In this document: positions 1-6,244 of the stretch, in pieces
Layout of the letters: the number at the start of each line of letters is the position of its first letter
Numbering within the stretch: the stretch's first letter is position 1
Source of the DNA: Methylobacterium sp.
GTDB taxonomy: Bacteria; Pseudomonadota; Alphaproteobacteria; Rhizobiales; Beijerinckiaceae
Direction of reading: 5' to 3'
DNA: 7,428 bases
NCBI GenBank assembly: GCA_020252865.1
Contig: JADCCH010000127.1
Location: 1-7,428, forward strand
Position numbers and translations under genes: made by a program
The notes under the pieces: model-generated
What the model was told of the DNA's origin: nothing
The model's database searches: none
What the model saw: only the letters and a program-made list of their open reading frames with translations

Positions 1-590
1 ATCTCCCAATCGCTTTTCTGCCGGAACATGCCGATCATCATTGCGGCCGAGAACGCGATCAGCATGAAATCGAGGCCCAGCACACGCGGATTGGGCGCGT
101 AACCGCCGAGCACCGAGCCCGCCGCCGTGCCTGCGAGCCAGGCCAGACAGGGGCTCATGCCGGAGCCGAGCACGAAACCTGCATCGCGCTCGCCATTCTC
201 ATAGGCGTTGAGCGACATCAGCCAGTTCCCATCCCCCAGAATGTAGAGCGTGGAATAGGCTTTCAGCGGCGAAACCTGCCCCAGCCAGGGCCGGAGGGTG
301 GCGCCGAACAAAACATAGCGCGCATTCATCACGAGAATCAGCGCCACGACCGACCAGAGAATGGAAGCCGTGAGCGAAGTGCCGGCTGCAAGAATGCTCA
401 GGGTCGCCATCTGCGCCGAGCCGGAATAGACCACGAGCGAGAAGAGAAAGGCCTGCAAGGGCGAAAACCCTGCCTGATCGGCCACGAGCCCGAAGGCGAG
501 GCCATAGGCAAAGACCCCCGGCCCGAAGGCCATGCCACGCCGGAACCCGCGCCCGAACCCGGCGCGCGTGAAGGTGACGGCCTCGCTCAT
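1..590 (-). CDS. azlC: AzlC-family branched-chain amino acid exporter subunit (3' end outside window)
   Basis: The first 196 residues of an inner-membrane permease of the AzlC family, the large subunit of the two-part AzlC/AzlD (BrnF/BrnE-type) exporters of branched-chain and related amino acids. The protein is strongly hydrophobic. Visible family marks are the Gly-rich N-terminal segment with FAYGLAFG (residues 27-34), YSGSAQM (55-61), the hallmark MNARYVLFG (88-96) and ILGDGNW (117-123). The family is usually about 230-240 residues, so roughly 40 residues lie beyond position 1. The ATG at 588-590 is five bases after the stop of the upstream esterase gene, which suggests co-transcription and translational coupling. 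The AzlD partner would be expected next, outside the window, and cannot be confirmed. Family assignment is firm; the exact amino acid exported cannot be read from the sequence. Confidence 0.88.
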   Translation of the reverse strand, partial: MSEAVTFTRAGFGRGFRRGMAFGPGVFAYGLAFGLVADQAGFSPLQAFLFSLVVYSGSAQMATLSILAAGTSLTASILWSVVALILVMNARYVLFGATLRPWLGQVSPLKAYSTLYILGDGNWLMSLNAYENGERDAGFVLGSGMSPCLAWLAGTAAGSVLGGYAPNPRVLGLDFMLIAFSAAMMIGMFRQKSDWE

Positions 591-595
591 GGTTT

Positions 596-1534
596 TTATC
601 GTCGGAACTTTGAGGCGAAGGCCCAGAATTCTTCGATGGCCTCGAAATCCTGGTTGCGGCGCCCGTGCTCATCCTGTGATCGAACGCGCAAGCTCGGAGT
701 GGAATGCCCGCCGCCATTGACGCGATAGAGCAAGACTGCCCCTTCTTGCCTACATCCCATCCAGGTGATTTTCCAAATGCTCGTGCGATCACCCGTTACG
801 CCTTCGCGCTTGGGTATCGGATCACCTCTCTGTTCGCTGCAACCATGCTGTCTTCGCCAGAAATCCATGACTTCTGGCGTTGAAAGCAGCCGTTTTCCCT
901 CCCTGATCCAGCCATCGTAGAAGATATTGTCGTCCATCGTGCCGTTGATCGCCATCACCGGAACGGGGCGTTCAGGGTTGCAGGCGGCGAGCTGCTTTTC
1001 CATCATGGAGGCGATCATTGGTCCGGCCGCCGCAATCTTTTGCGAGGCCTTGCACATTAACTCGAAGGCCATGATGCCCCCGCGCGAGTCGCCGGTGACA
1101 TAGACACGGGCAGGGTCGGCGAACCCGGTTGACACCTTCGCGTCGATCAATGCGGTAATAAAGCCGACATCATCAGCGACGTCGTTACCTATCTTCTGGC
1201 CGGCGCTCCGCATGGCATCCGGGGCCGCGTAATTCCATCGAAAATTGATGGCTTCGGGGCGAAGAACGAGCAATCCTTCCCGATCCGCGAGTCCCTGCAA
1301 GGCAGGAGCGATCCAGTTTTTCCAGTTGGCAGGACGGAGCCCATGCAGATCGATCAGCACCGAGCGAGGGCCGGTCTTGCCGTCTTTCGGAACGTATTCG
1401 AGATATTTCCGCTCAACACTCTGATGCCACAAGGACTTCAGGTCGCCGGGAGAAGGCGGCTCGACCGTCTGGGCCTGAGCACGAAGTGGAAAAAGCGAGA
1501 CAACAAGAATACATGCTGCCAATGATCTGAACAT
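596..1534 (-). CDS. Secreted PHB-depolymerase/LpqC-like alpha/beta-hydrolase esterase
   Basis: A 312-residue alpha/beta hydrolase of the polyhydroxybutyrate-depolymerase/LpqC/feruloyl-esterase group (COG3509-like). Residues 1-21 look like a Sec signal peptide (hydrophobic LAACILVVSLF, then cleavage after AQA), so the enzyme is probably periplasmic or secreted. Family marks in order: VLIDLHG (59-65), DDVGFI (121-126), nucleophile motif GDSRGG with Ser150, NGTMDD with Asp201 as the likely acid, and GGGH with His277, matching the GGGHxWPG site of relatives. The triad is therefore complete. Four cysteines (161, 185, 232, 261) in the mature part could form disulfides. The start at 1534 is chosen because AAGGAG lies seven bases upstream and because it exposes the signal peptide; a longer reading from 1609 would bury it. 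GC is lower than in the neighbours (about 57% in seven hand-counted 60-base rows), hinting at a later insertion between pyrC and azlC. The substrate is unknown; an acyl or aryl ester is inferred. Confidence 0.82.
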   Translation of the reverse strand: MFRSLAACILVVSLFPLRAQAQTVEPPSPGDLKSLWHQSVERKYLEYVPKDGKTGPRSVLIDLHGLRPANWKNWIAPALQGLADREGLLVLRPEAINFRWNYAAPDAMRSAGQKIGNDVADDVGFITALIDAKVSTGFADPARVYVTGDSRGGIMAFELMCKASQKIAAAGPMIASMMEKQLAACNPERPVPVMAINGTMDDNIFYDGWIREGKRLLSTPEVMDFWRRQHGCSEQRGDPIPKREGVTGDRTSIWKITWMGCRQEGAVLLYRVNGGGHSTPSLRVRSQDEHGRRNQDFEAIEEFWAFASKFRR

Positions 1535-1541
1535 TCTGGTT

Positions 1542-1547
1542 CTCCTT
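1542..1547 (-). promoter_or_regulatory. Ribosome binding site of the esterase gene
   Basis: On the minus strand this reads AAGGAG, a near-perfect Shine-Dalgarno sequence seven bases before the ATG at 1532-1534. It decides the start in favour of the form beginning MFRSLAAC, with a signal peptide, over the longer in-frame reading from 1609. Confidence 0.8.
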
Positions 1548-1571
1548 ACCAAAGCCTGCTCAAAAACCGTC

Positions 1572-2906
1572 TCAGCCCCGCAAGGTTTCCCCGAAGCGCA
1601 CCGCCTCACCCTGCGATGGCGTGGCGATCTCGCCCTCCCACATCACCCGCTTTCCGCGGATGATGGTTCCCACCGCCCAGCCCTGCACTTCCACGCCGTC
1701 ATAGGGTGTCCAGCCGCAGCGCGAGGCGATCCAGTCGTTGCGGATCACCTGCCGGCGCTTCAGGTCCACGATGGTGAGATCGGCATCATAGCCCTCCGCG
1801 ATCCGCCCCTTGGCCGCAATGTTGAAGAGCCGCGCCGGGCCGGCGGAGGTGAGGTCCACGAAGCGCTCGAGCGTCAGCCTGCCCTTCGCGACATGATCGA
1901 GCATGGTGCAAACGAGCGTCTGCACGCCGGTCATGCCGGAATGCGAACCGGGATAGGCATGGTGCTTTTCCTCATGCGTGTGGGGGGCATGGTCCGAACC
2001 CAGGATGTCGATCACCCCCGTCCGCACACCTTCCCAGATGATGGTCTGATGCGCGGCATCGCGCACGGGCGGGTTCATCTGCGCATAGGTGCCGAGGCGC
2101 TTGTAGCAATCAGGTGCCACGAGCGTGAGATGGTGCGGCGTGGCTTCCGCGGTTGCGACATCCTTGTGGTGCGCGAGATAGCGGATTTCCTCAGCCGTCG
2201 AGATGTGCAGCACATGCACCCGCTTGCCATGCTTGCGGGCGAGCGTGACAAGCCGCTCCGTGGCCTTCAGCGCCGCGATCGGGTCGCGCCAGACCGGATG
2301 GGAAGAGGGGTCGCCCGGCACCCGAAGGTTCATCCGCTCGCGCAAGCGCGGCTCATCCTCGCAATGGAAGGAGGCACGGCGCCAGAGCTTCTTCAGGATG
2401 CGCTCGAGATTGTAATCATCTTCCACGAGCAGATTGCCGGTGGAGGAACCGATGAAGACCTTGATGCCCGCCGCGCCCGGCAGGCGCTCCAGTTCGGGGA
2501 TGTCATCGACATTCTCCGCCGTGCCACCGACGAAGAAGGCAAAATCGCAATGCATGCGATGGTGCCCGGCCGCGACCTTCGCCGCGAGCGTTTCCGCCGA
2601 GGTTGTGAGCGGATTGGTGTTCGGCATCTCGAAAACGGCCGTCACCCCCCCCATCACCGCTGCGCGCGAACCGGTTTCGAGGTCTTCCTTGTGCGTGAGG
2701 CCCGGCTCGCGGAAATGCACCTGCGTGTCGATCACGCCGGGGAGAATGGTGAGGCCTGTTGCGTCGATCGTCTCGGCGGCCTGATCCGCCGAGAACAGGC
2801 CGATGCCGGCGATTTTCCCGTCGCGGATGGCGAGATCGCGCAGGCCGCGGCCATCCTGGTTCACCACCTCGCCGCCCTTGAGGATGAGATCAAAGGTTTC
2901 CGGCAT
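1572..2906 (-). CDS. pyrC: Dihydroorotase-family amidohydrolase
   Basis: A 444-residue cytoplasmic amidohydrolase of the dihydroorotase/hydantoinase superfamily (COG0044 type), expected to cyclise N-carbamoyl-aspartate to dihydroorotate in pyrimidine synthesis. Visible motifs: DTQVHFREPG (60-69) in the place of the first metal motif, FEMPNTNP (92-99), GIKVFIGSS with Lys149 as the likely carboxylated bridging lysine, HCED with His181, VHVLHIS with His234, and LGSDHAPH with Asp305; a C-terminal beta domain with GYDADLTIVD follows. Length is normal. The odd point is Gln62, where the first His of the usual HxH pair should be; all other metal ligands are present. From memory, this DTQVHFREPG form is common in alphaproteobacterial members, so it is probably a subfamily trait rather than decay. 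The start is supported by AAGGGAG (2914-2920) seven bases upstream. The gene is divergent from ygfZ and leads the minus-strand unit. Activity as a true dihydroorotase, rather than a related cyclic amidase, is inferred. Confidence 0.88.
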   Translation of the reverse strand: MPETFDLILKGGEVVNQDGRGLRDLAIRDGKIAGIGLFSADQAAETIDATGLTILPGVIDTQVHFREPGLTHKEDLETGSRAAVMGGVTAVFEMPNTNPLTTSAETLAAKVAAGHHRMHCDFAFFVGGTAENVDDIPELERLPGAAGIKVFIGSSTGNLLVEDDYNLERILKKLWRRASFHCEDEPRLRERMNLRVPGDPSSHPVWRDPIAALKATERLVTLARKHGKRVHVLHISTAEEIRYLAHHKDVATAEATPHHLTLVAPDCYKRLGTYAQMNPPVRDAAHQTIIWEGVRTGVIDILGSDHAPHTHEEKHHAYPGSHSGMTGVQTLVCTMLDHVAKGRLTLERFVDLTSAGPARLFNIAAKGRIAEGYDADLTIVDLKRRQVIRNDWIASRCGWTPYDGVEVQGWAVGTIIRGKRVMWEGEIATPSQGEAVRFGETLRG

Positions 2907-2983
2907 GGCGAGGCTCCCTTGCGGTTCGGACCCCGGTTGCTTATCTGCCGATCAATGCCGAAACAAGCGCCGGAGAGGCTCGC
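2907..2983. promoter_or_regulatory. Divergent promoter region between pyrC and ygfZ
   Basis: This 77-base spacer must carry the starts of both transcription units. On the plus strand TTGCGG (2919-2924), a 16-base spacer and TTATCT (2941-2946) form a plausible sigma-70-type promoter for ygfZ. On the minus strand TTGTTT with TAAGCA 17 bases later is a weaker candidate for pyrC. The region also holds the pyrC Shine-Dalgarno sequence (2914-2920, minus). No strong operator palindrome is visible. The promoter boxes are matched by eye and uncertain. Confidence 0.35.
2972..2978 (+). promoter_or_regulatory. Ribosome binding site fixing the GTG start of ygfZ
   Basis: GGAGAGG lies five bases before GTG at 2984-2986. 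No in-frame ATG is near, so this site supports the GTG start. The ATG at 2955 is in another frame. Confidence 0.75.
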
Positions 2984-3871
2984 GTGTCGCAATTCATCCC
3001 GTTGCCTGAGCGCAGATTGCTGATCGTTGCCGGCAAGGATGCGGCGCATTTCCTTCATAACCTGCTGACGGCCAACATCGAGACGCTGAAACCCGGCCAG
3101 ATGCGCCCGGCCGCGCTGCTCACTCCGCAGGGAAAGATCATCGCCGAGATGCTCGTCGCCAATGCCGGCGATGAAGGCGATGCGGAAGGGCTGTTCCTGC
3201 TGGATGTGGCGTCGGGTTTCGCCGATCCTCTGCTGGAGAAGCTTGGGCAATACAAGCTCCGGGCCGAGGTGACCCTTGGCCATGCGCCGGCCGGAACGGC
3301 GGTCGCCGTGCTGCTCGACACGCCGGATTTCGCAAACGACGAGGTCTATCTCTTCGCCGATCCGCGCCATGCCGGTCTGGGGTTGCGGCTCGTGGGGCCG
3401 GAAGCGATGCTTGCCGCCATCGGCCAGCCTTTCGAAAAGGCTTCGCCGGAAGCCTACCACCTGCGGCGCGTCAGCCTCGGCGTGCCGGAAATGGGCAAGG
3501 ATTATCCCGCGCTCGACGCCTTCCCGCATGAGGTGCTGCTCGACCAGCTGGCGGGGGTGGATTTCCGGAAGGGCTGCTACATCGGGCAGGAGGTCGTGAG
3601 CCGCATGGAGCATCGCGGAACCGCGCGCACGCGCGCTCTTCCCTTGCGGTTCACGAACGGTTTTGCCGTGATCGGTGGCTGCGCCGTGATGGCAGGCGAT
3701 CGTGCCATCGGTGCGATCGGCGAATGCTATGGCGACCGGGCCATCGCGCGGGTGCGGCTCGACCGCCTCGAGGATGCGCTGGCGGCCGGGGAGAACCCAA
3801 CCGCCGGTGGTGTGCCTGTCGCCTTTAGCCGGCCTGATTTCGCGCGCTTTCCCGTGTCGGGCATCGCCTGA
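2984..3871 (+). CDS. ygfZ: Folate-binding protein YgfZ (GcvT-like)
   Basis: A 295-residue cytoplasmic protein of the YgfZ/IBA57 family, which resembles the GcvT aminomethyltransferase fold, binds tetrahydrofolate, and helps assemble or repair iron-sulfur clusters in certain enzymes. The diagnostic motif KGCYIGQE is present at residues 196-203, with the conserved Cys198, followed by the usual VVSRMEHRGTARTR stretch. The N-terminal part shows the family pattern GKDAAHFLHNLLT (17-29) and LLTPQGKI (45-52). Length is slightly short to normal for alphaproteobacterial members. It starts with GTG behind a good ribosome binding site and is the first gene of the plus-strand unit; the next gene starts 48 bases after its stop. 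Family assignment is firm; which iron-sulfur enzymes depend on it cannot be said from here. Confidence 0.92.
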   Translation: MSQFIPLPERRLLIVAGKDAAHFLHNLLTANIETLKPGQMRPAALLTPQGKIIAEMLVANAGDEGDAEGLFLLDVASGFADPLLEKLGQYKLRAEVTLGHAPAGTAVAVLLDTPDFANDEVYLFADPRHAGLGLRLVGPEAMLAAIGQPFEKASPEAYHLRRVSLGVPEMGKDYPALDAFPHEVLLDQLAGVDFRKGCYIGQEVVSRMEHRGTARTRALPLRFTNGFAVIGGCAVMAGDRAIGAIGECYGDRAIARVRLDRLEDALAAGENPTAGGVPVAFSRPDFARFPVSGIA

Positions 3872-3919
3872 CACGCTCACCTCTTGAAAGGTTCTCGCGC
3901 CCCCGCGATAACCCGTAGG

Positions 3920-4555
3920 ATGGTCCGATCCGCTAACCCCCGCCGTTCGTCGAAGCCTGCCGCGCCGCGCGCCTGGCAGCGGATGCTTTCGGGCCGTCGT
4001 CTGAACCTGCTCGATCCCTCCCCGCTCGATATCGAGATCGAGGATATCGCCCATGGCCTCGCGCGCGTCGCCCGCTGGAACGGCCAGACGCTGGGCACCC
4101 AGATCTATTCGGTCGCGCAGCATTCCTTGCTGGTGGATGCGATTGCCGGGCACCTCGCGCCCTCGATCTCGCAGACCACGCGGCGCGCGGTGTTTCTGCA
4201 TGATGCGGCGGAATATGTGATCGGCGACATGATCTCGCCCTTCAAATCCGTGATTGGCGAGGCCTATCTCGAAACCGAGGCGCGCATCCTCGAGGCCGTG
4301 ATGCGCCGCTTCGACCTGCCGGCGCCGATGACGAAGATCGCCCAGGACCTCGCCAAGAAAGCGGATCGCGGGGCGGCCTATCTGGAAGCGACGCGTCTCG
4401 CCGGTTTTTCGGAAAAGGAAGCGGGCGAGATTTTCGGCGTGCCGCCGCGCTTCGCCCCGTCTGTCAACAGCCTGCTCACCCCGTGGCATGCGGAAGAGGC
4501 GAAGAGCCGTTTCCTCGCGCGCTTCGCCGAACTCACCCCTGACCGGAGAGCCTGA
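3920..4555 (+). CDS. HD-domain hydrolase, YfbR-like 5'-nucleotidase
   Basis: A 211-residue HD-superfamily phosphohydrolase. Metal and active-site residues in the order known for the 5'-deoxynucleotidase YfbR are all visible: ARW (51-53, the Arg-Trp pair that contacts the nucleotide in YfbR), SVAQHS with His68, FLHDAAE with His94-Asp95 and Glu98, GD (102-103), and KKADRGAAYLEA with Asp149 as the last metal ligand. This predicts hydrolysis of a (deoxy)nucleoside 5'-monophosphate; the real substrate is inferred. The N-terminal 18 residues are basic and probably disordered. The start is uncertain: no good Shine-Dalgarno precedes the ATG at 3920, where AGGA directly abuts it. A TTG at 3884 would add 12 residues but also lacks a site; the conserved part begins near residue 18 (RAWQRMLSGRR). 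The stop is two bases before the next ATG, so it is co-expressed with the phosphatase gene. Confidence 0.85.
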   Translation: MVRSANPRRSSKPAAPRAWQRMLSGRRLNLLDPSPLDIEIEDIAHGLARVARWNGQTLGTQIYSVAQHSLLVDAIAGHLAPSISQTTRRAVFLHDAAEYVIGDMISPFKSVIGEAYLETEARILEAVMRRFDLPAPMTKIAQDLAKKADRGAAYLEATRLAGFSEKEAGEIFGVPPRFAPSVNSLLTPWHAEEAKSRFLARFAELTPDRRA

Positions 4556-4557
4556 TC

Positions 4558-5091
4558 ATGCCCCGTATCCATGTCTGCTCGCTGGAGCGCCTGCATCGCA
4601 CCGTGGCCGAGACGGGCGCGCGCGACGTGCTCACGGTCATCAAGAATATCGGGCAGGTTGAAACACCCCCGGGCGTGGAGCAGACGCGTCATCTGAAGCT
4701 CGATTTCGCCGATATCTGGCGGCCCACCGAGGGCGAGGTCATGGCGAGCGAGGTGCATGTCACGCAGATCATCGGCTTCATACGGCGCTGGGAACGGCAG
4801 AACCCGCTCGTCATCCATTGCTATGCGGGGGTCAGCCGTTCCACTGCCTCGGCCTTCATCGCCGCCTGCGCGCTGCGCCCCGAGACGAGCGAGGCGGAAT
4901 GGGCGATGCGCCTTCGGCAGGTTTCGCCCACGGCCACGCCCAATATCCACATCGTGGGGCTCGGCGACCGGTTGCTTGGCCGCGGCGGGCGTATGGTCCG
5001 CGCGATCGAGGCCATCGGTCGCGGCGAGGATTGCTACGAAGGCGTGCCCTTCAGTCTCGAGATCGGGCCGAGCGGGCCGCGGGTGGACTGA
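4558..5091 (+). CDS. Tyrosine-phosphatase-family protein (Cys-based)
   Basis: A 177-residue soluble protein with the cysteine phosphatase signature HCYAGVSRS (residues 87-95), giving catalytic Cys88 and the phosphate-binding Arg94 in the CX5R loop. Asp50 or Asp52 in LDFADIW is a candidate general acid. It resembles the small dual-specificity/tyrosine phosphatases often found in alphaproteobacteria beside the HD hydrolase. The substrate is unknown and could be a phosphoprotein, a phosphoinositide-like metabolite or a nucleotide. The ATG is two bases after the HD gene stop, with GGAG (4545-4548) nine bases upstream, and the stop codon directly touches the start of the next gene. Such tight packing suggests all three products are made together. 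Confidence 0.87.
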   Translation: MPRIHVCSLERLHRTVAETGARDVLTVIKNIGQVETPPGVEQTRHLKLDFADIWRPTEGEVMASEVHVTQIIGFIRRWERQNPLVIHCYAGVSRSTASAFIAACALRPETSEAEWAMRLRQVSPTATPNIHIVGLGDRLLGRGGRMVRAIEAIGRGEDCYEGVPFSLEIGPSGPRVD

Positions 5092-6075
5092 ATGTTGCAC
5101 GCGGCGGGGAATGCGCTGGAGATCAACCTCACTGCCGTTATCCTGATGATCGAGCGGGACATGCCCGTGGTCTATGCCTCCGCCTTTGACGTGGCAGGGA
5201 GCCCTGGCCTGCCTTCCGGCCCGTTCGAACCCATGGTGCATCGCACGCTGGAACTGGGCCTGCGGGCTTTCGCGAGCGAACAGGCGGGCCTCACGCTTGG
5301 CTATGTCGAACAGCTCTACACCTTCGGCGATCGCGGGCGGCAGGCCGAAGAACGCCTCGCCACGGCCCCCGTGAGCGAGAATCCGCATGTCGTCTCCATC
5401 GGTTATCTCGCGCTGACGCGGCAGGATGGCGAGCGCGTGCCGCCAGGCGCCTTGCACGGCGTCTACGACTTTTTCCCATGGGAAGATTGGCGCGGCGGTC
5501 GCCCCGCGATCATCGACCGCGATATCGCACCGCGCCTCGGCGAATGGGCTGCCACCCCCGCCGAGCCCATGGGCAAGCGGGGCCTGACACGGCTTGACCG
5601 TGCAACCATGCTCTTCGCGCTCGATGGCCGCCCATTCGACGAGGAAAAGGTGCTCGAACGCTATGAGCTTCTTTACGAGGCCGGCCTCCTCGAGGAGGCG
5701 CGGCGCGACGGGCGTGCGGCGGCAACGCTGTGGGCGGCCCGGCCGCGGCTTGGCCGCACCATGCAGTTCGACCATCGTCGCATTCTCGCGACCGCCCTGG
5801 GCCGTCTCAGGGGCAAGCTGAAATATCGCCCGCTGGTCTTCGAATTGCTGCCCGAGCGCTTCACCCTCACCTCGCTCCAGCAGAAGGTCGAGGCGATTTC
5901 CGGCAACCACCTGCACAAGCAGAATTTCCGCCGTCTTGTGGAATCCACGGGCCTTGTGGAAGCAACGGGTGAGCAGACCACCACGGGTGGGCGACCCGCC
6001 GCCCTGTTCCGCTTCCGTCGCGAGGTTCTGGTGGAGCGCCCGGCTCCCGGTCTGCGCGTGGGCGCGCGCGTGTGA
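5092..6075 (+). CDS. nadQ: Nudix-derived winged-helix regulator, NadQ/NrtR-like (COG4111 type)
   Basis: A 327-residue predicted transcriptional repressor of NAD metabolism. The N-terminal part (about 8-215) has a Nudix-like layout: INLTAVILMI strand, a degenerate box around LPSGPFEP (40-47) to SEQAGL (62-67), then YVEQLYTFGDRGR (71-83), as in NrtR proteins. The C-terminal part (about 228-310) is the NrtR-type winged helix, with LRGKLKYRPLVFELLP (239-254), FTLTSLQ, HKQNFRR and GRPAALFRF. The catalytic REUXEE residues of the Nudix box are mostly replaced, so it should bind rather than cut its ligand. From memory, COG4111 proteins in alphaproteobacteria were predicted to control nadABC under the name NadQ; the symbol rests on that and on the domain layout. 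The ATG follows the phosphatase stop without a gap; the ribosome site (GGGTGG, 5081-5086) is weak, so translational coupling is likely. Target operators are not evident in this window. Confidence 0.78.
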   Translation: MLHAAGNALEINLTAVILMIERDMPVVYASAFDVAGSPGLPSGPFEPMVHRTLELGLRAFASEQAGLTLGYVEQLYTFGDRGRQAEERLATAPVSENPHVVSIGYLALTRQDGERVPPGALHGVYDFFPWEDWRGGRPAIIDRDIAPRLGEWAATPAEPMGKRGLTRLDRATMLFALDGRPFDEEKVLERYELLYEAGLLEEARRDGRAAATLWAARPRLGRTMQFDHRRILATALGRLRGKLKYRPLVFELLPERFTLTSLQQKVEAISGNHLHKQNFRRLVESTGLVEATGEQTTTGGRPAALFRFRREVLVERPAPGLRVGARV

Positions 6076-6077
6076 AG

Positions 6078-6114
6078 CTTTTTCCGATCTGATCGAATGA
6101 GATCGGATGCTCTC
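6078..6114. repeat. Intergenic palindromic repeat unit A, possible terminator
   Basis: A perfect 8-base inverted repeat, TCCGATCT (6083-6090) and AGATCGGA (6100-6107), around a 9-base loop, starting nine bases after the regulator stop codon. It is bounded by CTTTTTCC on the left (6078-6085) and ATGCTCTC on the right (6107-6114), the same two 8-mers that bound the next unit. A run of five T follows the stem after an offset of about seven bases, so it may act as a weak intrinsic terminator for the upstream plus-strand operon. The shared ends suggest a mobile or dispersed repeat rather than a dedicated terminator. Confidence 0.6.
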
Positions 6115-6174
6115 TTTTTCCTTGACGTATTTTCTTCACGCGAACCGGTGCCCACTTCGCTTGAAAATGCTCTC
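6114..6174. repeat. Intergenic palindromic repeat unit B
   Basis: A 61-base unit that begins with CTTTTTCC (6114-6121) and ends with ATGCTCTC (6167-6174). Inside is an interrupted palindrome: ATTTTC (6129-6134) pairs with GAAAAT (6163-6168), GCGAA (6140-6144) with TTCGC (6156-6160), and GTG with CAC around a CC tip. The core, with TTCACGCGAACCGG and CCACTTCGCTTGAAAA, closely resembles a repeat I remember as frequent between genes in Bradyrhizobium and relatives. That is memory, not a search. It carries no coding potential of its own. Confidence 0.6.
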
Positions 6175-6176
6175 AA

Positions 6177-6202
6177 CGCATCCGCTTGGGAAAACCGATG
6201 CG
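6177..6202 (+). other. Hairpin in the leader of xseB
   Basis: CGCATC (6177-6182) and GATGCG (6197-6202) form a perfect 6-base stem with a 14-base loop, just downstream of the repeat units and about 43 bases before the xseB start. No T-run follows, so it is not a typical terminator. It may be a third part of the repeat cluster or a chance structure. Confidence 0.3.
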
Positions 6203-6244
6203 GCAGGGTTCCCCTTCCGTTTCCCCTCGCCTACATTCGCGGCC

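Noticed and set aside
199..792. A 197-codon minus-strand frame across the esterase-azlC junction.
   Set aside because: It is out of frame with both genes, whose own frames show family motifs and abut neatly at 590-598.
1535..1609. A 25-residue N-terminal extension of the esterase.
   Set aside because: It would overlap the end of pyrC and bury a clear signal peptide; AAGGAG seven bases before the ATG at 1534 marks the true start.
2941..2955. A loose palindrome (TTATCTGCCGATCAA) in the pyrC-ygfZ spacer as a possible NadQ operator.
   Set aside because: Only the outer two bases and parts of the centre pair; the match is too weak, and I do not know the NadQ motif well enough to compare.
1893..3023. 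A 376-codon open frame on the plus strand opposite pyrC.
   Set aside because: It lies antisense to a clear amidohydrolase with all family motifs; the translation is rich in Arg, His and Gly and resembles no family. Long antisense frames are expected in GC-rich DNA.
2861..4489. A 542-codon open frame on the minus strand opposite ygfZ and the HD gene.
   Set aside because: It spans two well-supported genes and an intergenic region, with biased composition and no motif. It is a shadow of GC-rich codon use on the other strand.
4378..5916. A 512-codon open frame on the minus strand opposite the phosphatase and regulator genes.
   Set aside because: The plus-strand genes carry clear signatures (HCYAGVSRS, NrtR-type winged helix); the antisense translation has none.
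6107..6244. A 46-residue N-terminal extension of XseB.
   Set aside because: It would be coded by the palindromic repeat and leader, and XseB proteins are usually about 80 residues, as given by the ATG at 6245.
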